Notes: generated by a model from the letters alone, not told the origin. A stretch of DNA of 64,000 nucleotides from UBA7330 sp043554545 (GCA_043554545.1 CP121337.1:3906001-3970000); one strand, 5' to 3'. Shown: positions 42,601 through 51,402, numbered from the stretch's first letter. Numbers and translations: made by a program.

Positions 42601-45460
42601 AACAATAAACCATACCTGCTGCTCCCAGACTTAGGCTTGACTGGAGCGATTGAGTGGCCCAACCTGACAGGGTAAGGTCATAATTATGATAAGATAATCC
42701 GCAATTGTCGAGCATACTAACCATATTTGTCACATTGCTCACCTCCCAACTTCCAAGGTCATGATTGAAAGAGGTAGCTCCATAAAACATAGCTGCCATA
42801 TTAGTAACCCCACTCACATCCCAGTCGCTCAAATCCTGATTAAACGAGGTGGCTTCATAAAACATTTGGACCATATTTTTTATGCTACTTACATCCCATG
42901 TGCTCAAATCCTGGTTGATCAAGGCAGCTCCCACAAACATCTCTTCCATATTGGTAACATTAAAAAGATTAGGAGCATCTGACGCTTGGATGGTAAGATT
43001 TGAACATCCTGCAAAAGCATTCTCCATAGAAGTCCATGGGATATCCCCCCACTGTTCTACTGTCAGGATTTTTTGCCCATTGCCATCATAATTGAAATAG
43101 ATCCATGGAAAACCCCCAGAGATCTCAACCTGATATACACTGCCATTTTCAAGTCCCGAAATGGTATAGTTCCCAGTTTCCCCAGTGGTCGCCCCATCTC
43201 CTACTCCAGCATTGGTCAGGTTAGTCCAGATAATGTCATAGTTATAGGTCTCGGCTGAATTAGTTGGTATAAAGAATTCACCATCGGAGGTAGACCAGGT
43301 GGTGACAAAAGGCAGACAATCTTCTGTATCCCCAGTGATCTCCCAGAAGTTATCAGTTTCAAGGGTAATTCTAGCATCAGTTCCATTGCAATAAGTTAAT
43401 CCATCAGCTCCAAGTCTAACACCAGGTTGAACATTTTGAGTCGCCCATCCAATGAGTGTCTTGTCATAATTGACTTTGGATAGATTACTTCCATCAAGCA
43501 TAATATCCATATCACCCACTAAAGAAATATTCCATGCACCAAGGTTCTGATCAAATGCAGTTGTATTGTGAAGCATTCTCACCATATCTGTAACACCACT
43601 TACATCCCAACCACTGATATCCTGATTAAAGGAATACGCGCCTTCAAACATTCTTGTCATTAGAGTAACATCAATTGTACTCCAACCACTGATATCCTGA
43701 TTAAATGATTCTGCCAATCTGAACATCCACGACATGTCAGTAACACTACTCACGGTCCAGTTTCCTATATTCTGATCAAATGCAGTGGCTTCATTAAACA
43801 TGTACGACATATCCAAAACACCACTCACATCCCAACTTCCAATATCCTGATTAAATGAACTAGCACCATTAAACATAGATGACATATTATCCACATCGCT
43901 AACAATCCAACTGTTAAGACTTTGATTGAAAGATGTGGCCTCATTAAACATAGATGACATATCCACTACGCTGCTAACATCCCATCCATTTACGTCCTGA
44001 TTAAAGGAACCTGCACCAAAAAACATAGCACTCATATTTGTGACATTACTTACATCCCAGTGTCCAATATCCTGATTTAGAGCAGTAGCATAACCAAACA
44101 TCGCATTCAAGTTTGTTACGCCACTTAAATCGGGAGCATCCGTAGCGGGGATCGTTAAATTGGTACACCCGTAAAAAGCATAGTCCATAGAAGTCCAGGC
44201 GATGTCACCCCATTGCTCCACGGTGAGGATTTTTTCACCACCAGATCCATCATAAAAATAAATTTGTGGAAAATCCCCTGTGATCTCAACCTCATAAATG
44301 CTGCCATTCTCAAGTCCAGAAACGGTGTAGTTTCCTGTTTCTCCAGTGGTTGAGCCATCTCCTACACCAGCATTGGTTAGATTCGTCCAGGTAATGTCGT
44401 AGTTATAAGTCTCGGCTGGGTTGGTAGGAATAAAGAATTCCCCGTTCGCGGTAGACCAGGTAGTGATGAAGGGCAGACAGTCTTCTGTATCTCCATTGAA
44501 GGACCAGCTATAGATATTGATAAGCTCATCTCGAATTGAAGTACATTGAGCAAGGTTTTCTGCACCCAATGTAATTCCTGAAGGAATTTGCACTTCCCCA
44601 ACTTCTAGAGTGGCCCAACCAAGAAGTGTGGATTCATAGTTTTCTTTTGACAACCCACTATTATTCAACATTCCGAGCATATCCACTACTGAACTGATGT
44701 CCCAGGTGCCAAGATCCTGATCGAAAGCTGTAGCTCCAGAGAACATTAAGTTCATTTTAGCTACACTACTCACATTCCATTGTGAAATATCCTGATTAAA
44801 GGCGCTAGCATTTCGGAACATACCAGCGTTTAAATCATCTACACCAGCCATGTCAGTTACATTGCTAACATCCCAATCGCCTATGTCCTGATTGAAAGAA
44901 TTAGCATCGTAAAATAATGCACCCATGTTCGTGACATTACCTACATCCCAATGTCCAATGGCCTGATCGAAGGAAGCTGCACCACGAAACATGGAATGCA
45001 TATTAGTTACATTACTCAAGTTAGGAGCATCTGAGGCTGGTATAGTCAGGTTTGAACACCCATAAAAAGCAGACTCCATTGATACCCAAGCAATATCTCC
45101 CCATTCCTCCACGGTCAGGATTTTATCCTTGTCGCCTGTATTATCAAAATATATACGGGGAAAAGTACCTGAGATCTCTACTTGATAGGTACCAGCAGTT
45201 CCAAACTCTATCGTTGCATCACCCATTTGATTATTTAAGGTGCCATTATTTGAGCTATTCCCAACTTCTTCCCAATAGATGTTATAATCGTAACCGGCAC
45301 CTGTCGTGGGAATAGTTACCTGTGTATCTGTAGAAGTTCCAGCATTATCGGTCTTCCATGTAGTAATAAACCCAGTGGAGGTAAACTGGGCTGTAGCATC
45401 AGACAGACCGATCAAAAATATAAATACAAGACAAAAAAATAGGCGGTAAATGGATTTCAT
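39662..45460 (-). CDS. Giant BspA-type (DUF285) surface protein with GLUG, HYR, PKD and T9SS domains
   Basis: 1932 residues from the ATG at 45460 (a TTG two codons earlier was rejected); signal peptide ends at DATAQ. Order: three modules starting near residues 35, 335 and 722, each with a beta-rich header (ILTVEQWGDIAW, YGCTNLTIPATDAPDL) and DUF285 repeats of about 25 residues of the type FNQDIGSWDVSGVTDMSYMF; GLUG-type repeats (about 990-1310; GGLVGNSTSYIFNSYATGDV); three HYR-like repeats of about 80 residues with TATDNCDGE (1320-1550); a PKD domain with FEWDFGDGTTN (about 1713-1770); a C-terminal type A T9SS sorting domain (LYPNPVTEILKVDLG, about 1863 on). Probably a surface-exposed or released adhesin. 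Preceded by the shared direct-repeat operator. Confidence 0.93.
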   Translation of the reverse strand: MKSIYRLFFCLVFIFLIGLSDATAQFTSTGFITTWKTDNAGTSTDTQVTIPTTGAGYDYNIYWEEVGNSSNNGTLNNQMGDATIEFGTAGTYQVEISGTFPRIYFDNTGDKDKILTVEEWGDIAWVSMESAFYGCSNLTIPASDAPNLSNVTNMHSMFRGAASFDQAIGHWDVGNVTNMGALFYDANSFNQDIGDWDVSNVTDMAGVDDLNAGMFRNASAFNQDISQWNVSSVAKMNLMFSGATAFDQDLGTWDISSVVDMLGMLNNSGLSKENYESTLLGWATLEVGEVQIPSGITLGAENLAQCTSIRDELINIYSWSFNGDTEDCLPFITTWSTANGEFFIPTNPAETYNYDITWTNLTNAGVGDGSTTGETGNYTVSGLENGSIYEVEITGDFPQIYFYDGSGGEKILTVEQWGDIAWTSMDYAFYGCTNLTIPATDAPDLSGVTNLNAMFGYATALNQDIGHWDVSNVTNMSAMFFGAGSFNQDVNGWDVSSVVDMSSMFNEATSFNQSLNSWIVSDVDNMSSMFNGASSFNQDIGSWDVSGVLDMSYMFNEATAFDQNIGNWTVSSVTDMSWMFRLAESFNQDISGWSTIDVTLMTRMFEGAYSFNQDISGWDVSGVTDMVRMLHNTTAFDQNLGAWNISLVGDMDIMLDGSNLSKVNYDKTLIGWATQNVQPGVRLGADGLTYCNGTDARITLETDNFWEITGDTEDCLPFVTTWSTSDGEFFIPTNSAETYNYDIIWTNLTNAGVGDGATTGETGNYTISGLENGSVYQVEISGGFPWIYFNYDGNGQKILTVEQWGDIPWTSMENAFAGCSNLTIQASDAPNLFNVTNMEEMFVGAALINQDLSTWDVSSIKNMVQMFYEATSFNQDLSDWDVSGVTNMAAMFYGATSFNHDLGSWEVSNVTNMVSMLDNCGLSYHNYDLTLSGWATQSLQSSLSLGAAGMVYCSSEAARNTLTESPNLWNITGDIKACFGGGNGTEENPFKVTTNEQLSDMRNYLSYHFILVNNLDLTDDTSDPSGQFWNDGAGWEPIGKYDFPAVDEPFTGTFNGNGFTISGLFINRPETDYIGLFGYLNFRSSPYQDPEIMDLTLSNVNITGFDRTGSLVGWISASNGAITSCSSSGTVTGNSYTGGLIGISSSDVSSSFSTCAVTGLNRVGGLIGDSGGQIHLSYATGSVTGNGFLGGLVGNSTSYIFNSYATGDVMGEWNYIGGLLGYGTSSSGVSYCYATGTTTNNGFYSEGLVGYNDGSLLNGYFDIGACTSSGFASRGVGITTDQMSQESSFLNWNFTDNWAIDEGNSYPYLQWQGVAEAHNIPPEIAAPIPDITNLDDLTGECAVSMPTAPTATDNCSRTIEGVPDVQFPINTPGTTEITWTYDDGNNNISTQTQNVVIADVTAPVADAESLDDVTGQCSVGMPVAPTATDNCDGEVTGTTDLEFPVTAQGTTEITWTFEDAAGNTSTQTQNIVIEDVTDPVPDLTELPDIVGDCDGSVSMPEAPTAMDNCDGEITATTDMVFPITEPGTTEISWTYEDASGNTFLQVQNVIIGQSYETSVEESLCESSSFTFPDGTIWDGETLSQMSVLQSQEGCDSTLTTNITILSAPSVDLGIDEVYACVGEELAFGIDEASTAFSTYTISSLRGNAVDDSLKFVFDETLAVIASTQGAFVTIELTGPDGCTATDQVVLYDNTMKNWGIGIVQNNDPGIVISSSTIPETADSFEWDFGDGTTNDTEMNPTHTYQENGTYTITLTVSNECGDESLTTSVVITGACSITDNTVTTSENSLTANASGFSYQWIDCNNGNAPISGATNQSFTPAESGSYAVEISDGSCTVTSDCMELEIVLGLLDPENKTGIRLYPNPVTEILKVDLGSNKVLSIDILDTTGKRIFRQTTRQKLTVLDVSSYANGIYFISLSNNDFKTVEKFIKN

Positions 45461-45485
45461 AGGCAATATTTTTAACTTATGAAAA

Positions 45486-45493
45486 CCAAGTTA
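45486..45493 (-). promoter_or_regulatory. -7-like element of the BspA-type gene
   Basis: Minus-strand TAACTTGG, one mismatch from TAnnTTTG. It begins exactly 28 bases after the GTGAAG end of operator A and lies 25 bases before the ATG at 45460. Confidence 0.55.
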
Positions 45494-45521
45494 ATAAGCA
45501 CTCATTTAAAAGCTAAAAAAA

Positions 45522-45554
45522 CTTCACGAACGACATTCTGAGCGCATGAACGAC
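45522..45554 (-). promoter_or_regulatory. Operator A: LytTR-type direct repeat
   Basis: In gene sense (minus strand) GTCGTTCATG (45554-45545), 10-base spacer, GTCGTTCGTG (45534-45525), then AAG. Two direct repeats with a 20-base period, matching operators B and C and the general form of LytTR sites (paired direct repeats with a central GTT about two helical turns apart). Confidence 0.75.
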
Positions 45555-45622
45555 ACTTATTCAATGATTTTTCTTCAATTATCTCAAAAATAACTTTGAA
45601 AAATACAGGCAAGAAAAGGCAA

Positions 45623-46678
45623 CTATGGACCTAAACATTTTGTAATATCGGTGGCTCCGTGTTCTTCCAACATTTTGATAATTTCTCTACTAGCGTGGGC
45701 TTTTTGAAGATACGTAGTATCATTTTCCCTGCTTGAGTGAATCCCCATATTTGAATTATACTGGGCCTTTGCAATGGATAAGGGTGTAGATGCAGGATAA
45801 TATCCCAATGAATTCGGCTCAACATATTCCCCATCAACATAGTTTTTTGGTAGACAATGATTGGGATCAGCACCTGTTTCTAACATAAACCAAACAAGCG
45901 CACTATTATCTGCTTCACAAGCGTACATCAAATCCGAATCAAACATGTCTCCACCTTCTCCGTATCCAATCTCTCCATATGGTGTGCCATCAGTTACCGG
46001 CACCAACAACTCAAGGATTTCACGTCGATCCGTTGCTGGCACAAAATCAACTTTTACGTTTTTGGAAATGGCCGAGGATATCAAATCAAAGTCAGACCAC
46101 CTGATACCCCCTATTAAAATATCTTTGATATTATTTGCTCCTGCCTCAATCAGCATGTAGAAAATGGTCGAATCCTCACAATCCAATGAATAGGCCAATG
46201 GTGTTCTTTCTGTAGTATAGCCGTCAAAACCTTGTTCTTGCAAATCTTTGAGCTGCGTCCCTTCCGATATATTTTCAGAATTCCATTCATCGTAGCCATA
46301 CGTGATGGTTGATAGGTTTGGATCTGCCTTTTTTCTCAACAAATAGGAAATAATCTCCGCATCGCAATGATAAATCAGCGATGATAGGAAAGAAGATCCC
46401 GCCAGCCATTTCGGCCCCCTATTGCTTTCATTTAATTCATTGATATCCAGTTGATTATCCTCTATCAATTGGCTTGCCTGATCAAATTGATGCGCCTTTA
46501 GGTAAGCTATTAATTGATCATTGAGCGTCATTTCCCGTTTGGCCGCTGGCGTTTCTTCTGCCATTTCTTCCTCAGTGATTGATTCCTCAGTTATTTCTGC
46601 AGCAGCTGGCTTCGTTTTTTGGCAGGTTACAAAAAGTAAGCAGATAAAAGTGACTAAAATGATTTCATTAATTTTCAT
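45623..46678 (-). CDS. Ankyrin-repeat-like lipoprotein
   Basis: 351 residues with a lipobox (ICLLFVTCQK) and an acidic, Ala/Glu-rich linker (about 21-48). The rest contains degenerate ankyrin units: LIAYLKAHQFDQASQLIEDNQLDINELN, SSLIYHCDAEIISYLLRKKADPNLS, TPLAYSLDCEDSTIFYMLIEAGAN, SDLMYACEADNSALVWFMLETGADPNH and the closing ASREIIKMLEEHGATDI. A periplasmic or surface protein-binding scaffold is likely. It carries operator B about 105 bases upstream, so it is probably co-regulated with the two giant surface proteins. Confidence 0.78.
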   Translation of the reverse strand: MKINEIILVTFICLLFVTCQKTKPAAAEITEESITEEEMAEETPAAKREMTLNDQLIAYLKAHQFDQASQLIEDNQLDINELNESNRGPKWLAGSSFLSSLIYHCDAEIISYLLRKKADPNLSTITYGYDEWNSENISEGTQLKDLQEQGFDGYTTERTPLAYSLDCEDSTIFYMLIEAGANNIKDILIGGIRWSDFDLISSAISKNVKVDFVPATDRREILELLVPVTDGTPYGEIGYGEGGDMFDSDLMYACEADNSALVWFMLETGADPNHCLPKNYVDGEYVEPNSLGYYPASTPLSIAKAQYNSNMGIHSSRENDTTYLQKAHASREIIKMLEEHGATDITKCLGP

Positions 46679-46744
46679 CAGGCTGGTAAATTATTTGTAT
46701 GCTATCTTGTCAACTGACCATCAGCATAACTCACAATCAGTTCC

Positions 46745-46752
46745 ACAAATTA
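46745..46752 (-). promoter_or_regulatory. -7-like element of the ankyrin lipoprotein gene
   Basis: Minus-strand TAATTTGT beginning exactly 28 bases after GTGAAG of operator B. The preceding bases (CTTAT) are the same as at the BspA-type gene, although the match to TAnnTTTG is imperfect. Confidence 0.5.
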
Positions 46753-46780
46753 ATAAGTTTCAATAATTAATATTAATAAT

Positions 46781-46813
46781 CTTCACGAACGACATCATGG
46801 GCTCATGAATGAC
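46781..46813 (-). promoter_or_regulatory. Operator B: LytTR-type direct repeat
   Basis: In gene sense (minus strand) GTCATTCATG (46813-46804), 10-base spacer, GTCGTTCGTG (46793-46784), then AAG. Same period and orientation as operators A and C; one base differs in the first half-site. Confidence 0.72.
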
Positions 46814-46879
46814 CTATCCAGCAATTGTTTAGTGATTGCAAAAGAAGATCAATAAGTCAATAACTTAGTAGCAATGGCA

Positions 46880-48745
46880 TTAAGTGAGCAATTCCTCGTT
46901 TTGCAATTGCAATTTAACGGTCACTTTTCCTCCCTCGTTGCTAAATACTTTATCTACAGAGCCCTTTCCGTCAATCAATGTTTTGATGATGGTAAATCCA
47001 AATCCATCTCTATCATCGCTAGTGTCAATTGAATGGCCGTTGTCCTTTACTTGCATGGTGAGCTCACTTTCATTTCCGATGAGGTCTATTTCAATGGTAG
47101 GATTTTCTGATTGAATTCCATATTTCAAAGAATTAATCACAAGCTCGTGGAGTATTAGACCAACAGTAATGACATAATCAATATCCATTTTATCGTTACT
47201 TACATCAAAATTGTACTTCACATTGATATCAGTCCGGCCTTCCAAAAGCAATGCAACCATACTTTTGATATAGGATCCAATTTCAATTTGCTTTAAATCA
47301 TCTGCCTTATATAAATACTCATGAATAAGGCCTATGGCATTCACGCGTGTTTTCATTGTATCTAATACCTGATGGGTTGGTTGTTCTTTTATTCTTCGCT
47401 GCTGCATATTGAGCAATCCCACAAGCATCTGGAGGTTGTTTTTAATTCGATGATGCATTTCCTTCATCAAAGTTTCAATCCGGATATGCGCCTGCTGAAT
47501 CTCATGGTTACTTTCCTGCAGCTCCCTGGTTCTTGATTCAACTGTTTCTTCAAGCCTAACTTGTTCTTTTCGCTGATTTAAGTACAACCGATAACCCATC
47601 CCTGAAGCAAAAATCAGCCCCTCAATTAATGCAGCTGTTGCAATGCCTAATGATGTGCCAAATCCCTGGAATTCGAAGTAAAATGAGGTGCCCAAATAAA
47701 AAAATGAACCTGTCATAAAAAACACAATCCTGTAATCTGTAGAGATGCGCCGCATAAGTATAAACTGAGTGACCAACATAAATCCCATCTGGCCCAAAAT
47801 CATATAGTGTATGATGAAGGAGGCATCATCAAAATGATCTCCTGTGAATAGTAATATAAAGGATCCAATTAAAGCGAAAACACTCAGTATAACTACCACA
47901 TTTACCACACGGTCAAATTTTCGCATGGTAACAGATAGTGAAAGAAATTCACGCATGAAAAGGAGGTAAATGGTTGGCGCTGCACATCCAATTACCCATA
48001 GGTATTTGAAGAAATAAGGAATACCTCCAAGTATAAACTCAGAAATAAGCCCATCATATGCCCCCACAAAAACGGCCCCAATTGCGATATATAAAAAATA
48101 GTAGAGATAGAGCTTTTCCCAGGTAGTGACGTATAAAATTACTGCACAGAATACAAGCACAAAATAAGCTCCCAGAATAAATAACAAATAACTATGATGG
48201 TCGGTATTCTCATTGATGAAGTCTCTCAGGGGAAGCACTTCAAACCCAATATTCTTCTCACCAATAACATCTTCAAAAAATTTAAATTTAAAGTAAACAG
48301 ATACGGTGTCATCAGGTCTTATTATCAAGGGCACATACGGCTTGTTATCCTGTTTAAAGTATTTGTCATAAGAAGCCACATATTGACCTGCTGTAAACTT
48401 CTTTTGTTTGCCATCTCCTTCCCGAACAAAAACCTCCATCTCTTCAATGTGAATATTCCCTAGTTTTGCCACCCACTTTTCTTCTTCGCCATTGTTATGT
48501 ACGGCAACCTTCCCCCAATATTGATGATAGCTAGATAGATTATCTATACCAAAATGTGTTTGATTATCCCAGACATCAATCACTTCATTAATTTGATCAT
48601 TCTCACCAATTAGCTCGATAAACTCAATCGCTTGGGTAAAATCGTATTGTTTCAAAATATCAATATCCTTAATATTGCCTGACACGATATCACCAGCTAT
48701 GAGTATACTAAAAACTAAGAATAAAAGAGGTCTTAAAATTTGCAT
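46880..48745 (-). CDS. Sensor histidine kinase, 7TM-DISM with HisKA_2
   Basis: 621 residues. Signal sequence, then an extracytoplasmic DISMED2-type beta domain (about 30-175), seven transmembrane helices of the 7TMR-DISM type (about 185-395), a coiled coil (ESRTRELQESNHEIQQAH) and a HisKA_2 dimerisation domain with EMHHRIKNNLQM (phospho-acceptor His431/432). The ATPase domain has the N-box HELVINSLKYG and DNG plus GFGFTIIKTL. DISMED2 domains commonly sense carbohydrate-like ligands. Divergent from the second kinase with only 47 bases between start codons; the LytTR regulator downstream of that kinase is the obvious partner. Confidence 0.9.
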   Translation of the reverse strand: MQILRPLLFLVFSILIAGDIVSGNIKDIDILKQYDFTQAIEFIELIGENDQINEVIDVWDNQTHFGIDNLSSYHQYWGKVAVHNNGEEEKWVAKLGNIHIEEMEVFVREGDGKQKKFTAGQYVASYDKYFKQDNKPYVPLIIRPDDTVSVYFKFKFFEDVIGEKNIGFEVLPLRDFINENTDHHSYLLFILGAYFVLVFCAVILYVTTWEKLYLYYFLYIAIGAVFVGAYDGLISEFILGGIPYFFKYLWVIGCAAPTIYLLFMREFLSLSVTMRKFDRVVNVVVILSVFALIGSFILLFTGDHFDDASFIIHYMILGQMGFMLVTQFILMRRISTDYRIVFFMTGSFFYLGTSFYFEFQGFGTSLGIATAALIEGLIFASGMGYRLYLNQRKEQVRLEETVESRTRELQESNHEIQQAHIRIETLMKEMHHRIKNNLQMLVGLLNMQQRRIKEQPTHQVLDTMKTRVNAIGLIHEYLYKADDLKQIEIGSYIKSMVALLLEGRTDINVKYNFDVSNDKMDIDYVITVGLILHELVINSLKYGIQSENPTIEIDLIGNESELTMQVKDNGHSIDTSDDRDGFGFTIIKTLIDGKGSVDKVFSNEGGKVTVKLQLQNEELLT

Positions 48746-48751
48746 GCAAAT
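48738..48751. repeat. Palindrome ATTTGCATGCAAAT over the kinase start codon
   Basis: Perfect 14-bp palindrome whose centre includes the ATG (48745-48743) of the minus-strand kinase. It lies in the 47-base region shared by both kinase genes and could be a binding site, or chance. Confidence 0.35.
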
Positions 48752-48792
48752 ACAATTTTGATTGTTTGAAATTGGGGTAGCAACACTAAAAT

Positions 48793-50616
48793 ATGCTAAT
48801 ATTAAAAATCACCGCATGTTTTTTCCAGTTAATTGTTCTACAAGGGCTAGCTGCACAGGTATTAGACAAAAAATTTCTGAACCTCGACAATAGCATTTAC
48901 CTACTGCCAGATTCCACAAAGTTTCGAGATGCTGAAATAGCTTCGGAGCTATTCATGCCTCATCAGTTTGGTTTGCAACTCATTAATGGAGCAGACACAA
49001 CCATCAACGGATATATTGAATTTGAAAACGAGTATCTATTTGCACATGACTGGAGAGTCATTGAAACGGCATCTAGTAGATCAATTCCAGCATATCTGAA
49101 TGAACTGCCAATCTCTGTTCATCCTCTTGACACATTGATTATTCAATTTGAAATAAAGGAACTTGATCGGCTAAGTGAAGGCAGGTTTTCTATGTCATTT
49201 TTACCGAATGAAGTTTTCCAAAAAAGGAGTAACCAAAAAGATATCACGCAATCTTTCTTTCTTGGTATATTTTCATTTCTTACCCTTTTTAATCTAATCC
49301 TGTTCTTTGTGACCAACTGGAAAATTTATATAAAGTATGCGGCATATATTTTTTCAGCAGTCTTATATCTTACCTACTATTACGGTTATTTACAGGATAT
49401 AATACCTTCATTAGTTAGCATTTCTCCTAATATTATATCCATCGCTTATAGTCTGATCTTTGTCCTCTATTTCTGGTTCCTGAATGACCTTGGAGATTAT
49501 AAACATTCAGTTCCTAAGGCTGACTTCTTCTTAAGAGTTGGCATGTGGTACAAATCCATCCACATGTTGGTAGAGCTGCCTATGCTACTGATGGGTTGGA
49601 CCATTATTACACACCCTGTTTATAAGTACACCATTTTGCTTTTTGAAATTGCGCTCATGTTGCTAATTATCTATCATATTCTGAAAGCAAAAAACTTTAG
49701 AGGAAGGGTAGTTATTGCAGGATCACTATTACTAATTATCGCCGCCATCCTGGCCCAACTTAATACTGGGATCGATCGAGGCTATATCCTGGAATGTGGA
49801 ATCCTTGCTGAATTACTTGTATTTTCAGTAGGCCTTGGATACATCTCCCGTAGATTTTATGAAGAGAAAAACCACACACAGAAACTCTATGTGAAACAGC
49901 TGGAAGAAAACAAACAGATTCAGGAAAATATTGAAAGAGAACTTGAGTCCAAGGTGCTCGAAAGAACTGCCGAATTGTTAGCAGAAAAGGAAAAAGTGGA
50001 GATCAAAAGTCATGAAAATCAAATTTTACTTCATGAAATTCACCATCGGGTAAAGAATAACCTACAAATGATCTCCAGCATGATCAATATGCAGACAAGA
50101 CGAATCAATTCAACTCAAGTCAGATCAACTTTAGAGGAAGCCAATTCACGAATCTCTGCCATTGGGTTGGTCCATGAGCATCTTTATAGCAATATGAATC
50201 TCCCTCAAATTGATTTAAGGGACTACATCAATGAATTGACCACACTCATCGTTCAGTCTTTTGCAAAAAAGCGAAAAATAAACACTGCTGTACAAGTAGA
50301 AAAACGTCAGATCCATATGGAGGAGGCTTTACCCATAGGATTAATCATCAATGAATTAATCATCAACAGTATAAAGCACGCTCAATTGAAGGTTGAGAAA
50401 ACATTAGAGATTCGGGTAATAGTTGAATTAAGTGAAAACTATTTTCACATCTATTTTACGGATAATGGCATGATAAAAAAGCATCCTATTCAAGAAGGAT
50501 TTGGTTTCACGTTGATCAAAACATTACTTGAAAACCCCAAAGACCTTAAGATAGACAGTGATGGAAATCAACTAGCTATAGACGTAACAATCAAAACCCT
50601 TGGATTTGATAAATAA
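48793..50616 (+). CDS. Sensor histidine kinase, 7TM-DISM with HisKA_2 (second copy)
   Basis: 607 residues with the same plan as the divergent kinase but low overall identity: signal sequence (ACFFQLIVLQGLAAQ), a beta-rich extracytoplasmic domain (about 30-145), about seven helices (150-350), a coiled coil (NIERELESKVLERTAELLAEKEK, in part) and HisKA_2 with EIHHRVKNNLQM (His417/418). ATPase motifs NELIINSIKHA, FTDNG and GFGFTLIKTL are kept. It is followed 66 bases later by the LytTR response regulator on the same strand. The different sensor domains suggest that two signals feed one regulator. Confidence 0.9.
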   Translation: MLILKITACFFQLIVLQGLAAQVLDKKFLNLDNSIYLLPDSTKFRDAEIASELFMPHQFGLQLINGADTTINGYIEFENEYLFAHDWRVIETASSRSIPAYLNELPISVHPLDTLIIQFEIKELDRLSEGRFSMSFLPNEVFQKRSNQKDITQSFFLGIFSFLTLFNLILFFVTNWKIYIKYAAYIFSAVLYLTYYYGYLQDIIPSLVSISPNIISIAYSLIFVLYFWFLNDLGDYKHSVPKADFFLRVGMWYKSIHMLVELPMLLMGWTIITHPVYKYTILLFEIALMLLIIYHILKAKNFRGRVVIAGSLLLIIAAILAQLNTGIDRGYILECGILAELLVFSVGLGYISRRFYEEKNHTQKLYVKQLEENKQIQENIERELESKVLERTAELLAEKEKVEIKSHENQILLHEIHHRVKNNLQMISSMINMQTRRINSTQVRSTLEEANSRISAIGLVHEHLYSNMNLPQIDLRDYINELTTLIVQSFAKKRKINTAVQVEKRQIHMEEALPIGLIINELIINSIKHAQLKVEKTLEIRVIVELSENYFHIYFTDNGMIKKHPIQEGFGFTLIKTLLENPKDLKIDSDGNQLAIDVTIKTLGFDK

Positions 50617-50682
50617 TAACTTATCTTATTGATTGCGAACAATGTAAGTGCTAATTGATTGTTATATTAGTCTCTTTACTAA

Positions 50683-51396
50683 ATGAAGCTTAAAATACAA
50701 ATTATTGAAGACGACCCGATAACGGGCCAGGATCTGAAAGAGATTCTATCCTTGAATAATTATGAAGTAACAGGAGTCAGTAAAAGCTATAGTGACGCGA
50801 TCAACCTTTTTAAAAAGAACAAGCCAGATATACTCCTGGTTGATGTTGGATTAAAAGGCAAGCTTGATGGAATAAACTTGATTGATAAACTATTAATATC
50901 TGGAAATACCTGTCCGGTTGTTTACCTGACCGGGAATTCAGATTCGGAGACAAAATCTCGTGCCTTTCGCACAAACCCTGCTGCCTTTCTTATCAAACCC
51001 TTTAACGTAAATACGGTAATTGCAACGCTTGAATTAGCCATTAATAAATACAACAAGCAACAGGCATCAACTCCGTTAAAAGACGGCACAGAACTTTTTA
51101 TGAAAAGAGGAGATACATTTTACAGATTCAACACACGGGATATTTTCTACCTGGAAGCTGAAGGCAGTTATTGTAAGATCTTTACAAGTGAAGGTGAATT
51201 CCTTATTTCTGGTAATCTGAAGACTTTTGAGAACCGGCTACCAAATATTTTTATAAGAGCTCACAGATCGTTTTTAATTAATAAAGAAAAAGTAACTGCG
51301 ATCAATGCTCAAAAAGTCTACCTAGGGAAGTTCTCAGTCACTTTAGGTCGGCAATACAAAACTCAAATTAAACGTCATTTAGGAATTTCAGGTTAA
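50683..51396 (+). CDS. LytTR-family response regulator
   Basis: 237 residues. Receiver domain (1-120): acidic pair Asp10/Asp11 in IIEDDPI, phospho-acceptor Asp54 in LLVDVGL, Thr83 in YLTGNS and Lys105 in FLIKPF. The LytTR DNA-binding domain (about 130-235) has FYRFNTRDIFYLEAEGSYCKIFT, LKTFENRLPNIFIRAHRSFLINKEKV and the closing VTLGRQYKTQIKRHLG. LytTR proteins bind paired direct repeats. Three such sites (A, B, C) with a 20-base period lie within 6 kb; site C begins 7 bases after this gene's stop. It most likely controls the two giant surface proteins and the ankyrin lipoprotein in response to the two kinases. Confidence 0.94.
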   Translation: MKLKIQIIEDDPITGQDLKEILSLNNYEVTGVSKSYSDAINLFKKNKPDILLVDVGLKGKLDGINLIDKLLISGNTCPVVYLTGNSDSETKSRAFRTNPAAFLIKPFNVNTVIATLELAINKYNKQQASTPLKDGTELFMKRGDTFYRFNTRDIFYLEAEGSYCKIFTSEGEFLISGNLKTFENRLPNIFIRAHRSFLINKEKVTAINAQKVYLGKFSVTLGRQYKTQIKRHLGISG

Positions 51397-51402
51397 TTTT
51401 TT

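Noticed and set aside
42700..45010. Regularly spaced DNA repeats (ATATCCTGATTAAA-like) about every 70-130 bases, suggesting a CRISPR-like array
   Set aside because: They lie in frame inside the BspA-type gene and encode the FNQDI part of DUF285 repeats; spacing varies and there are no unique spacers.
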